64,000 nucleotides of DNA from Nipponacmea schrenckii (lineage: Eukaryota; Mollusca; Gastropoda; Lottiidae): positions 24,715,023 through 24,779,022 of the forward strand of contig CM060200.1 of the NCBI GenBank assembly GCA_030562195.1, written 5' to 3'. The notes under the pieces were generated by a model. That model searched no databases. It was given only the letters and a program-made list of their open reading frames with translations, and had not been told where the DNA came from. Both the position numbers and the translations under genes were made by a program. Below are positions 51,401 through 62,345 of this stretch, piece after piece. Each line of letters begins with the position of its first letter. Position 1 is the first letter of the stretch.

Positions 51401-52655
51401 GTGTATCATCTGTTTTAGCACTAAAACAAAATACAAAAGAAAAACCGCAGTTGGAACATTAATAACACGCTTTCTGGATTTTATGGCATTGTACTATATA
51501 GTCAAATGGATTGGTCATTGCAGTAATATAGTATATGCATTGTAATCAAAACCATTACCAGTATCCATGTTCTTTCACCGGTAAAGACAATAAAATATGT
51601 TAGATTTTATCTGGAACACGACAACATTAAAACTCGGCATCATAAATTTTCTAGTCTTTGTTTTAATCCCATTTGTGTTATTTATTGCGGTAGAGTAAGG
51701 ATGAACAGCACAACCGGGGATTCCAACCAATATTTCACTAAACTGATAGATATTCTCCCGACCACAAGCTGGGTTTCTTTTCTGTAATATATCATGTCCA
51801 GAGTGTGGCTCGACATATATCTGATGCGAGCGATTATACTCTTATACAAGCACTGAACTGGTCTGGGAATGAAGTTGTATGCAATTCAAAGTCGTGTGTT
51901 TTATAATCCAAATCTCAAAGCTTAACCTCATTGGTTACCGGCCTCCGCCAACGGTTATAGAACGGAAAATAGATTTCACCGGGAATGTTGAAGCTTAAAA
52001 GAGGATTGAAAGGAGAACATGAGAACTTTAAAAATTGAGCGATGGGGGTACAACCCAGTGTTTGGAAAGTTTTTCCCCATTCTAACTGTGTCCAGTGTAT
52101 AATAATTATGCTGATTGGTTGTTCAAGAGAACTGAAAGTCATTTTTAAAATAAAAAAAACTCTGACATTGATGGGAATGTTTTAAACCATGGCGCGTAGT
52201 TATCTACTCGGGGACCTATTCAGGTTAATTTGTACTCACATTGTCATAATAGGCTGCTTAGTTGTTCAACCTTTTTTATTCTCAAATCATTTCAAAAACC
52301 TCTTAAGATGGGTTAGAATATTTTAAAGCGTGGCGTGTCTATAGTAGTACTATTAATCTACTGGAGGTCCTTTTATGTTTGAGCAAAGGTATACTCCAGG
52401 GACTCTACAGTACAATGAATGAATTGAAAACAATACCATAAAACCGTCCGTGTATTGTTCCACCGAGTCCCTGATAGCTATACACATTTATTAATAAAAT
52501 TACAGCCACACAAATATCCCAATATCACAGTTATAACCAGAATTATTAATTGCATTAATTAATATTCTCTGGCCACTGCGGTCACCGCTGGTGTATATTT
52601 GGACAAAAGAAAAACATATGGCCAAGACGATGAGAAATGATATTAGAATTAATAT
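48437..52655. other. Unannotated A/T-rich DNA, no gene seen
   Basis: TCTAGCAAGATTC occurs at about 49,866 and 50,032, a weak duplication. Open frames reach 75 codons (51,915-52,142, minus) and are unrecognised. No RNA gene or mobile element seen. Confidence 0.55.
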
Positions 52656-52721
52656 ATATTAATACTAATATTGTTTGGTTCTACATGTATATTAATACTA
52701 ATATTGTTTGGTTCTACATGT
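52656..52721. repeat. Perfect 33-bp tandem duplication
   Basis: ATATTAATACTAATATTGTT plus 13 further bases at 52656-52688 is repeated without mismatch at 52689-52721. Identity across both copies means a recent duplication, probably by replication slippage, or an assembly artefact. Confidence 0.95.
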
Positions 52722-53037
52722 ATTGCGAATTAACTTCCCTGCTAGCCATGTCTGATACCAAAGAAGAAGTGCCAATAACATTGGTCTTTGATTTTGGTTA
52801 ATGGTTAGGACGTATGTATTGTTCTATTGCAGTCATTTTTCCAATACTAGATATTCACTTTCAGGCATTTCATCAGTTTTTAACCATCTTTTCTACCATA
52901 CATTATATAGTACACTTATTCTACATGGACTAGCATGTTACTGTTTTACTCATGTAAAGAGAAATATTATTCAAACTCGGTTACACAGCACGTCCATATT
53001 TCTAATCTTATTCTATGAATCTACAAACAGCTACTTA
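52722..53037. other. Unannotated DNA between two tandem repeats
   Basis: Contains most of the longest open frame of the window (52,801-53,124, 107 codons). That frame runs on into the 62-bp array, has no recognised domain and is most likely fortuitous. Confidence 0.5.
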
Positions 53038-53530
53038 GTTTGCGATAGTATACATTCCCTGGGACCGGATTTGAACTTGTCAACTACCAACAACTCCCTA
53101 TTTGCGATACCAACATCCACTTGAAGGGAACGTGAACTTGTCATCTACCAACAACTTTGCGATACCGGCATCCATTGGAAGCGAACGAACTTTAAATTGT
53201 CATCTACCGACAACTAATTAGTTTGCGCGATATCAGCATCCACTGGAAGCGAACGTTATCTTGTCATCTACTAACAACTTCCTAGTTTGCGATACCAGCA
53301 TCCACTGGAAGCGAACGCGAATTTGTCATCTACCGACAATTTCCTAGTTTGCGATACCGGCATCCACTGGAAGCGAACTTTAAACTGTCATCTACCGACA
53401 ACTTCTTAGTTTACGATATCAGTATCCAATGGAAGCGAATTTTAACTTGTTACTTACCAACAACTACTTAGTTTGCGATACCAGCATCCATTGGAAGCAA
53501 CGTTAACTTACTTGTCTTCTCCAAAACTTC
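53038..53530. repeat. 62-bp minisatellite, about 8 copies
   Basis: Units start with GTTTGCGATACCAGCATCCA, then TGGAAGCGAACG, an AACTTGTCATCTACC-like segment and ACAACTTCCTA. Starts at 53285, 53347, 53409 and 53471 are exactly 62 bp apart. Earlier units vary (about 56 to 65 bp). Frames are interrupted by the length variation, so it is not a protein repeat. There are no spacers as in CRISPR. Confidence 0.94.
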
Positions 53531-53557
53531 TCTTAATTATCATATAAGGTGAAGAAA

Positions 53558-53585
53558 ACGTATACCTCCATTCATTTCATTTCAA
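53558..53585 (+). mobile_element. SINE 3'-tail remnant, plus strand
   Basis: CTCCATTCATTTCATTTCA at 53566-53584 is identical to the 3' tail of the complete SINE read in its sense direction. The preceding ACGTATAC resembles its ACGTAAAA. Only about 28 bp remain. It lies between the 62-bp array and the LINE relic. Confidence 0.5.
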
Positions 53586-53674
53586 AACGTTCATGTGAAA
53601 AGTGCAATAAATAAATTATGAGCACATTCAATGGTCATTAAAGCTTGATACAATAAAAAATTACACTACAATGG

Positions 53675-54235
53675 ACCTCAATCTAAAGTAATTCCCCATA
53701 GAGCAACCAGATAAATTAGAAGGGAAGGGGTAAGGTTATGAAGGAGTTTGTGCCGTCTTCGCCTCTCTTTCAGTGGTACGAAGCCAGTTTCTCGATATAA
53801 TAATGCATGGCTAGTACCCCTAACAGCACCACAGATAGACCGGAGTGCATCAAGCTGTAGGTGTTCGAGATTGTTAGCTAATTCATCGGTGCACCCGTCT
53901 CAAATAACGTCACAGTAATCAAAATGAGGAAGAATATAGGAAGTATAGATAGTTCGCTGAAATCTCACTGAGGTGAAAATCCCACTTACATTTTCATTGA
54001 AAAATAAGCCCAAGATGTTTATTTGAAGAGAATTCCGTAATAGGTATGTCGTCAAGGCTAAGAGTAGGTAATACAGGATTATGTTTAGTGGTGAGTGCCA
54101 GAGTTTCCGTCTTCTGTGGGTTGAAGGAGACCAGCCAAGTTTTGGCCCAGCAATTTATGGTTTCTAAGTCACGACTCAGAACAGCTGCGCATTCGTACGG
54201 GTCATCAATGCGAAGATATAATGAAGTTTTTTTAA
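53675..54235 (-). pseudogene. Decayed CR1/Jockey-type non-LTR retrotransposon reverse transcriptase
   Basis: Translated on the minus strand, 54235 to about 53996 gives TSLYLRIDDP, then NCWAKTWLVSFNPQKTE, then HLGLIF. These are the conserved blocks that follow the catalytic YADD-type motif in CR1/Jockey reverse transcriptases. The expected FADD residues are missing: the match begins right after that point, in a K-rich A/T sequence. Past an in-frame TGA at about 53994, the frame changes and resumes with YTSYILPHFDYCDVI, DALRSICGAVRGTSHALLY and ERRRRHKL, again canonical. A second in-frame TGA lies at 53900-53902. The join between LSEIS and TIYTSY lacks roughly 25 residues, and sequence after RRRRHKL seems to jump to an ALWG-like block near the usual end of the domain. 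The ORF1 and endonuclease regions are absent. It is a 5'-truncated, internally deleted, inactive copy. Confidence 0.92.
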
Positions 54236-55332
54236 ATTTGAATCCAATTTTCATTGGCTCCTATATATTCCGGACGCAATTGATGAATCGATTAGATTTC
54301 TATTTGTAAAAGTACAAATATTTTCAAAGAAATAATAAAAAATTTAAAAAAGTAATATAAAATATCAGACTGATTAGATTTCGTCTGCTAATACAAAACT
54401 GAAATGAAATTATATGCAGCGTTTTTATCTTGGGCATCTGAACCGGCCATATGATCTTACTGACTATTTAATAGATTTTCTTTTCTGAGACTAATTGACC
54501 AAACCTCTCACTTTATAGTGCTTCTTTAATCAAGAACATTAACCTTATTCTAATTTTCACAATGTAATAATGTTCATTCAATATGTAATATGAAACAAAG
54601 CGATTCAATATCTTGGTTGGATTAGCTCAGATATTGCTGTTTGCTTCACAGAGCTAGATCATATATTATTTGTGAACGGTCGTCAAATTACAATTTCAGT
54701 ACTCGATGCGTGTGTGAAGAAAGTTTTTAAAAGACAGTGAATTACCACACATTTAAACCAAATTTACTATCAACTCACTCAACAAAAACAGTTAAATCAT
54801 TCTGGGACAATAAGCGTCTTAATAATTCACAGCTATATAAATTCAACATTGTTAAAAATTGATTACAGACAAACGTTTTGCCACTATATCTCTTAGGTCA
54901 GGACAATGCTGGAGTGTCCCCACGAGATGGTAGATGGTTGACGATGCCGATCAACTGTAACAACAGACATTGTATGTTTTTCACAAAGCGTTTTTCCGTA
55001 TTGCCACATTGTGCTTTCTCATAAATCCCAAATGACTCCTATGATAGTTGCTTTTCTGTAGCTCGATATAGTAATTTGTTCTATGAGATCTCCCTTTGTT
55101 TACTTTACAAATATATTTCTGTACAGCTAGTGAAACGTAAAACATTATGTAATATGCGTTGATAATATAACCAGACACTTTGTGAAAATCTTTTTAATTC
55201 TAAATTAATAGTAGCTGGTGGACCTCTAAAGGTTTTATAATTTACAAATATAATTGCCCAAAAGGATAGGCGTTTAACCCCCCCAATTTTTAAGAATAAG
55301 CTAAAGAAAAATTTTTTTCAACGTTTTTATAC
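54236..55332. other. Unannotated A/T-rich DNA, no gene seen
   Basis: No further LINE sequence could be followed upstream of the reverse transcriptase relic. Open frames are at most 65 codons. No RNA gene or tandem repeat recognised. Confidence 0.55.
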
Positions 55333-55717
55333 GATACTTCGCGCTGAATACAATTTTATCGGCAGAATGGTATAGTGTACTATACAACAAAAGGTTTAAT
55401 ATTAGCTGTGTGGACTCTTTTTCTAAATGTATCAAGTTGATAACCCGCATAAGCAGGGGTAGGCATTTAGATGTTCTGGAAGCGCCATCCGCTACATTGA
55501 TTTTAGAATATGACAATGAAAAGAAAAATGGATGCTTATGTCAACGTCTAATAGTCAAAGATACTTCGCGCTGTTGTGAATGTATCGGCAGGAACGGGTA
55601 TAGACTCTACAATACAACAATAGGTTTATCATATTAGCTGTGTAGATTGCCAGCTCTTTCATCTATACATAACTCTAGTTGATATCCCGCACTAAGAACA
55701 GGGATATCCATTCAGAT
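55333..55717. repeat. Imperfect direct duplication, about 227-bp offset
   Basis: GATACTTCGCGCTG at 55333 and 55560 each begin a collinear series: ATCGGCAG, a TATAC(A)ACAA word, AGGTTTA, ATATTAGCTGTGTRGA, then AGTTGATA(A/T)CCCGCA and an A(G)GGGTAGG- or AGGGATATC-like end. Copies span 55333-55472 and 55560-55717 and differ by substitutions and small indels. They contain no long shared frame. They may be two units of a larger tandem or satellite family. Confidence 0.8.
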
Positions 55718-56220
55718 AGTTACAAAACAAATACATTTATTACAATTTTCATTCACAATATAATCCCGAAGCTTCATTACTGAATCAATAGCATGAAATA
55801 GACTAGGTAATGAGAGGTGTGAAATAACTCACAGGTGATTACATCATAGCCTCACCTGTTACTACCGATACAGGTAAAAAAACAGTCGACAAGTAAATCT
55901 TTATATATAAATACTAATTAACGAATTAGGCTAATAGAACACCTAGCGTTATACCCGTCTTAAACATTATTATATCATTTCACTAATCACATTTCAGTCG
56001 GCTTCCCTGTGTCTCAAATTCACAGATAATGCTAAGCCTGTTTTATCTCTTTACTGAATCAAAAAACAATGGAATTCTAGAATTCTCTTTTTATGAAACC
56101 ACATTTAATTAATGATTGTGAAGAAGGTTTCTTAAGTTTGTATGTGTATCAAAGACACGGAAAGCATCAATTTGTACCATCACAATTTTCTGTGGTCTAT
56201 GCAAATCCAAAAAAAACAAA
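55718..56220. other. Unannotated DNA, no gene seen
   Basis: The plus-strand open frame 56,093-56,332 (79 codons, real ATG) begins here and runs across the CRE pair. It matches no family I recognise. No repeats seen. Confidence 0.45.
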
Positions 56221-56282
56221 TGACGTCACTAATCGCAAAATAATGCTTGTTTCACATGAGGTAATCACGAATAGTGACGTCA
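56221..56282. promoter_or_regulatory. Paired CRE (TGACGTCA) sites in inverted flanks
   Basis: Two perfect cAMP-response-element palindromes lie at 56221-56228 and 56275-56282. The flanking bases are also symmetrical: TGACGTCACTAATCGC on the left faces CGAATAGTGACGTCA on the right. Full palindromic CREs bind CREB/ATF-type bZIP factors. Two within 62 bp in A/T-rich, CpG-poor DNA is unlikely by composition alone. No transcription start can be identified. Confidence 0.45.
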
Positions 56283-57514
56283 TCAAACGCTACGTTTTGG
56301 TGGAATTCCAGGAATCTCATACGTCCAACTGAAAATTAAAATGTGCATGCTATTACCAATCCACAAAAAACTAGTAATAATAAGCTATCTTGAGGTTCTT
56401 TTGAATAGCTTCTACGTATGAAATATCGGTTGATTTTGATACACAAACTTTGTTTTTTTAAGTTAATATGGGACTTCAAAAGTTATACGATTCTTTCTTT
56501 AATTATTCATCAAATCTTTGAAATTGTTCTAATGAAAAGGATATGTGTAAATGGTATCCAAGAACTTACTCGACGAGCCACAGCGAAGCCTAACTATAAA
56601 ATGCAGGAGTTTTCAACATGGGGGTTACCAAACTACCAGGTACCTTTGAAATAATGGGGTGTGGTGTAATGAGGTGCTTTATAATCAAGCACGAAATTTT
56701 GGGACAAAAAGTCAGTCAAGCAATATTATACGACATGAAGATTTCTAGTGCAATCGATTGAGGGGTATTAGAAAGGAAAGAGTTGAAAACCCCTGAGATA
56801 ATGAATAGAGAAGAGCCCATAGTTATTAAGATATTCACAAGTTGTAGCTTGCAGCCTACGTAAAACTTTATAATCTGTGATATTTTTATACATATTTATG
56901 TTAAATATCGTATGAATTGCAAAGACGAAGAAAAAATATTCCATACGTGTGTTTTAATTCCTGCTGTGTTTATAGAGAAATAGTTTATTCGATTACAGAT
57001 AGTATGAGATAGTAGGTATTATGAATTTGTGATAACTGTATAATGTACCAACATAGTTATTATATTATATCGTGTTATTGCAAGTTGGTAGATCCTTTTT
57101 TGTTAGTTTCAAACATTTCACCTCATTTCCGGCTCAATTTATTAATATTAAAAAAACATAAAATAATATTGTAAATTGCAGAAACGTTATGCAGAGTAAG
57201 AACCCAGGAATAGAATATCAAATCAATTAAATTAAATTCTTTCTATCAATTAGCTTCATCTATATGCGTATGAATGGAATACAGAATTTCTTCGGGCGTC
57301 TAATTCATCCTTTCCAATATCAAGCGAATCATTATACATTGTAGTCATACATACAAAGTAAAAGTTTGTTTTCTACGGCAGGTTTTTGGCTGATCATTGA
57401 AGTGAAAACACAATAGACAAAATATTGACAAAAAGTGTCAAAAGCATTTTCTTGTTTAGTACCTACTTCTCGAACGCTTCACCACACTTCTGGTCTTGTA
57501 CGCCATTAAATAAC
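56283..57514. other. Unannotated DNA, no gene seen
   Basis: A 78-codon plus-strand open frame at 56,418-56,654 is unrecognised. The rest is A/T-rich with no repeats, RNA genes or elements seen. Confidence 0.5.
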
Positions 57515-57680
57515 AAAAGACGACAATGAAAATTGTTGTAGCCCAGTTTACAATAAAACCCAATGTTTATACCATATAACTGATAATGAAAATGTAAATT
57601 GTAAAAACACTGTTCACAATAAAACTAAGAAGTGTATACCATATTTATCTGATAATGACAATATGTTGTTTACAACTTGG
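57515..57680. repeat. 66-bp tandem repeat, about 2.5 copies
   Basis: GTTTACAATAAAAC at 57546 recurs as GTTCACAATAAAAC at 57612. Both are followed by a TATACCATAT word and CTGATAATGA, a 66-bp period. A partial earlier unit (ACGACAATGAAAATTGT, near 57520) precedes them. Divergence is moderate and no common frame is kept. Confidence 0.7.
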
Positions 57681-60269
57681 TTCGGTGTCGCATTTCCTGC
57701 TCCTTGAAGCGAAGTCAAGAAGTTTATAAAGAGATACAAACAAAATACTTCACTTTTAAAACGATGAACTTTCTCGCCAATTGAATTTTCAAGATGTATC
57801 TTACGTATTTCAATAACTTGCAATTCAAACTGTAAGATTGTCGGTTTTACGGGTTTTTTTTCGTTTTTTTTTCGATAATTAATAATTTTCGAGTAAATTC
57901 TGAAGACGAAAAATAATTAACATGCTCATAGCATGCATTCATTGCCAGTTTTATCCGGCATGTAATTATACAAGGGAAGCTGAAGTTCAAATTAAGCTGA
58001 ATTCCTTGGAGACGTTATTAAACACAGAACTTCAATAAATTGCATAAGCTTAGTATTCAAAGATGGAATAAATCATTCTCTTGGCGAAAATGTGATTCAG
58101 TCGCCGTTTTAAAGATTTGGGCATGAAATACAGTAATGTTGCAAATAAAAGTAGACACCATTACTGAATTCATAGGCCCACCAGTTTCGGATATATAACC
58201 TTCGTCATTGATACAATTTGATGGTGGAAATTGATAATACATATATACACAGAGACTCCAAGAGACCAGTGCAGTGGGTTAAATAGTGTTCTAGACAAAT
58301 TCGAAGTTTTATTGAAAAAAATTCCAACGACTAGTGGAATTTCCAAATTGTATTGCTTGCATGTCTCTTGCAAACTTTTGAAGGATTAACTGTCAAACCA
58401 AGGGATCCTCCAAAACACCTGCTCGTACTCTGAGACAGGGTTTGTCAGCCTGGCATTCCCTTAAATAGCCCACATCTAGCTTATATGTATATTATGTACA
58501 ATACTTTCATGGTTAAACCCTTTGCTGTCTTATTACATCAAAGTATCGTACATCTGCCACAAATTAGACTGAAATTGAACCACGCGATAAAGGAATGCAC
58601 AGAGAATGGTTCTTTCAAATTAATTATAAATACCACGATAGTTCTGTTGATAATTATGCAAGAAATATAAAATCAAAATCTAATTTTGGGTAAGATTGGT
58701 TTTAAAAGAATATCGTAACGATGTATGGCAAGAATCCAGATAATGTTAGAGTATTATATCGTTTTATCTCTCAATAATACCAGTCGTAGTATAGATCCAA
58801 CTCCCGAGTTTCAATCTTACTGAATTGCTATTTTTTGTCATATCTGAGGTTTTTTTCATCAAAGATACAGATTTTCATTTCACCATTCCAATAACCAATA
58901 TACATTTTTGTTAACCCAAATCCCACCCACTTGTCGAATTCTTGTTGACAAAGTATTTAATATATTCACTAAGAAATTTTAATGAGAATTCTAGTTTTTG
59001 CATCGGGGATATTCTGACTTCTCCATTCCAATTTCAAGTATATTTGCAGAGCGATGAATTAATTTTGAAATGATAGAATAGTTAAAAAAAACTAGATGGA
59101 ATTAAAAGGGATTCTTATTTGGTTCCACCATTCAAATCTTGTGTTGTTATTTCCTACACAACGATATAAAACGTTTGCGTTCCATATGACCACCTTTCAA
59201 TTTTTATTCTTAACCCTAGATATGGTCCGTCCGACTCAAACCGAAAGTTTAAACTCACGAACAGTATTTTAGAAATATGACATATACCTTTGATCATAAG
59301 ATAAATTTTGAGGTTGATTTGTTTTCAGATTAACATGAAGTGTCTCGAGCAGAGAATCGAGAAACGACAATGTATTTGCTGTATTTATTGAATAATAAAA
59401 CTTATTATAATTAGCCCAGAATATAACCTCAAAAACCAATTAAAACATCAAGTAACAATATTAATAAAAAATACCGTTCAGTAAATTGCAAATAATTACA
59501 GAATGAAACGATCGTTTCTGACATTTGACTAGGGAATGTTTTTTATAGTAGAACTTATCTATATGAATAACAGCGACATAAATAATAAACAATGACTTTT
59601 ACAATACATGACTGCTAGTTTGGTATAAACGTGGGTATGTCTTCCAACCGATTACCTGAATATTGAATTTCGAGTTCATAAGGCACATACACTACAATAA
59701 ACTAAAAAGAGGAGTCAAAATACTAAGGAGTGATCTTTGTACCTGATTTACATTGTTCGTGGTTCTCATTCACTATCACGTGCAAATATGTTAATCGTAA
59801 AAAGACTCTCCTCTTATGCTTAATCTTAAATCTACGCCTTACATATTGAGAACTAGCCAGTTTACATGTGCATTGGTCGGAAAGATTTATGTTCCTGCGA
59901 TCAAGAACAGGCCGCAAAAGAAATACATTAAATGGCAAATCGTGGACGCGATGTGATCATATCGCATTTTACGAATTCTATGAAGTCCATTTATAAACTT
60001 TTGAACAATTTGCAAAGACAAAATTTTATGTGTGCATATTTCAGACTGTTTGGTATCACCAAACTTATCAATTCATTGGACAATGATGTTGTACAGGCCT
60101 GCCAACAGCTCGATAGTGAATGATTTAGAACCAAAACACTAAGACATTAAATTTCTAATCCATCTATATAATTGAATAAATTAATAAGATCAAAATTTAT
60201 TCATGAGTTAAAGTTAATTATATACATGGTCACTGTGACACAGGTCGAGTCCAATCTTTGAATTTCCAA
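57681..60269. other. Unannotated A/T-rich DNA, no gene seen
   Basis: The word CCATTCCAAT and near variants occur at about 58,883, 59,023 and 59,127 with irregular spacing, too weak to call a repeat. Open frames are at most 71 codons and unrecognised. No RNA gene or mobile element seen. Confidence 0.5.
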
Positions 60270-60485
60270 TAATGAACCATATTGAACAGTGGGAGGGGGT
60301 AATTAATGAAACTTTATTCCAGGCATAATTAGTACTATCAAGTGGGGTGTGACCATTATCATCACCATATCGATCGAGACTAGTCTACAATTACCAGATA
60401 CTGTTTCATTCGTGATTAACCAGCGCTATAATTTGACATACATGCAATCAATAGCCATTTCAATTAATTACAAATGATTTAAATA
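60270..60485. promoter_or_regulatory. Possible enhancer-like homeodomain motif cluster
   Basis: Homeodomain cores are dense: TAATTAATGA (60300-60309), CATAATTAG (60324-60332) and TCAATTAATTAC (about 60460-60471). TCAAGTGG (60338-60345) fits the NK2-class site, and the adjoining GGGTGTGA is close to a T-box half site. The mixture resembles developmental enhancers, but A/T-richness alone raises TAATTA frequency. No conservation or chromatin data were available. Confidence 0.25.
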
Positions 60486-60526
60486 AGATTCTAATATTCA
60501 ATTGATAAACCTATGAGTTATCTTTC

Positions 60527-61173
60527 TTGATTATTTTTCAACACGTGTGCACGAAGAAGCTTAATTACAGAACTGGACTCGTGCACGTGCGTAAGGGTTA
60601 CAAGCAGAGGTCAAGCCTTGTCATGTGCATGTTGATTGCTGAGGTCAATTGGTGTCATCCGAATGAAATTAAAATGCCTTACGATTATTATAAAAACAAC
60701 ACGAATATCTCAAACCTATTTGACCCTATCTCAATATGAAGTTCTGTCCCCATTTGGTCGTCAATTCGGTATTCGGTACAGGGTTCCGACAAACATTTAA
60801 ACAATATGAGATTACACAAGGGGATACACCGATACACTGTCAAATATTGTTGCTAATAAAACAAGACCATAACTCTTCAATAAATCTGTGTAATCTGAGC
60901 ACATCAGAGACCTCGACTGCTTTTACTAGAGTCTGTTGCAGAGAACTTCTATTACGCAATTTGGTCGAATGAAGGCTATTAATGAACAGACCACTGCATA
61001 AACGATTTATATTAGGTATCCAGATTCAACGGATCTGCCGTGTCTCCGAATGTCCCATATCCATTCCCGGTTCGCCACCCATTTCCGATAATATCCAATT
61101 AGCTTACACTTCAACAGAAGAAAATATTAAAAATTACATGAATTTAAAAGACAAACGCTTTATCTTCATGTAA
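60527..61173 (+). other. Stop-poor tract, coding status unknown
   Basis: A 70-codon open frame (60,527-60,739) is followed in another frame by 60,736-61,173, which holds 145 codons with a single internal stop (TGA at 60970-60972). At this base composition about ten stops would be expected in such a stretch. Composition is less A/T-rich than the surroundings and many residues are of mixed type, with several cysteines. No motif, signal peptide, membrane segment or family was recognised, and no convincing splice sites were found. It may be a decayed gene or transposon ORF, a non-coding RNA, or chance. Considering all frames of the window, such a stretch is only mildly surprising. Confidence 0.2.
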
Positions 61174-62345
61174 AAGGGTGCCGGCTAGTCTATGATTTTC
61201 TAAGCTAATTACGATAAACAACCAATGGATATATACCAAAGGAAATGATCATGTCCTTCAGGGCGCACTCGATCATTTTACCGGAACATTACCTTCTAAT
61301 ACACCTCGTAATAATGAATGTTCCGTCAAAATGACTAGCTGTAATATAGAGTGAACACTGTTTACAGCCGGTATGTAAATATAATCGAAGAATTCAAGTG
61401 TCATGTGAAGATTAATACGTCTACAATTAAAACCAGACTGGGGTCGATTCTTTCCAAGCTTTGATATTTAATTCCTGTTTATTCTACTTTTCCCTAGTCA
61501 TGTTCGTGGTGGTTTTTTTTTTTCAAATCAATCATGAAATGTATAATTGGTGACGAACATTGTTAAGGTCTCAAATCTTTGAAGTGATATAACAAACGAA
61601 AGCTCGTTTCAATAATTTATACCACTGTATTAAGATAAATCTACGTAGAATTCAATGCTACATTCAAGAGTTGCAAAAATCAAACCTTATAAGTAATGAG
61701 TTAACTTTGATCTTTCTTGCACACGCGTATTACCTAGTCAAAGTCCAGCCCAATTAGAAAACTGCCATTGTAACAGAGTGCCAGTTGGATACGATATTTC
61801 GCACAAATGTAAGTACATGCATACAAAAACTTGGAGGAAAAAATACAATCGAAGAGAATGTTTCGAATAGTACTTTTTATGAATAATCGTCTTACTTAAT
61901 TTGTCGCGCTGTCGTCTTCTGAGAAGTCAAGGAGAGGGCGGTAAAATTCTCGGTTCGGTCGAAGGAAGCCAAGTGTTCGTTAATATAAACGTTTGTCGTA
62001 AAAAGTCGACCCAGCATGATACTGTTCTCAAAAACATCATTAAACCAATAGGCTATCATTAAAATAGTTGTTAACAGTTGGCTAAACCATTAAAACTGGC
62101 CATTGACAGCGTATAAGCGTGCCAAACATCTTCAATTTCTTACAACGAAAAAAATACACTCTTAGTCCTGTCACTGACGGTATCTTGAGCCATTAAACGT
62201 TGGTCAGATCTGAACATTTTAAAGTCGACTTTAATGATTATGTCTCCTTGAGTTGATCTGATGACCAAATTATAGTCTAAAATTAATCACCGATAAAATT
62301 CAATAGAGTCTACGAATATAGTACACAAGGTCTCGCCGTTTTTAA
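61174..62345. other. Unannotated DNA, no gene seen
   Basis: The tract 61,905-62,020 has several CpGs and a purine-rich GAGAGGGCGG word, but no recognised identity. No long open frame, RNA or repeat seen. Confidence 0.5.

Noticed and set aside
52801..53124. Longest open frame of the window (107 codons, plus strand)
   Set aside because: Its last part is translated 62-bp minisatellite, it has no domain or clear splice context, and its length is within chance expectation.
58870..59150. Possible repeated CCATTCCAAT segments
   Set aside because: Only about 10 bases agree and the spacing is irregular; not distinguishable from composition.
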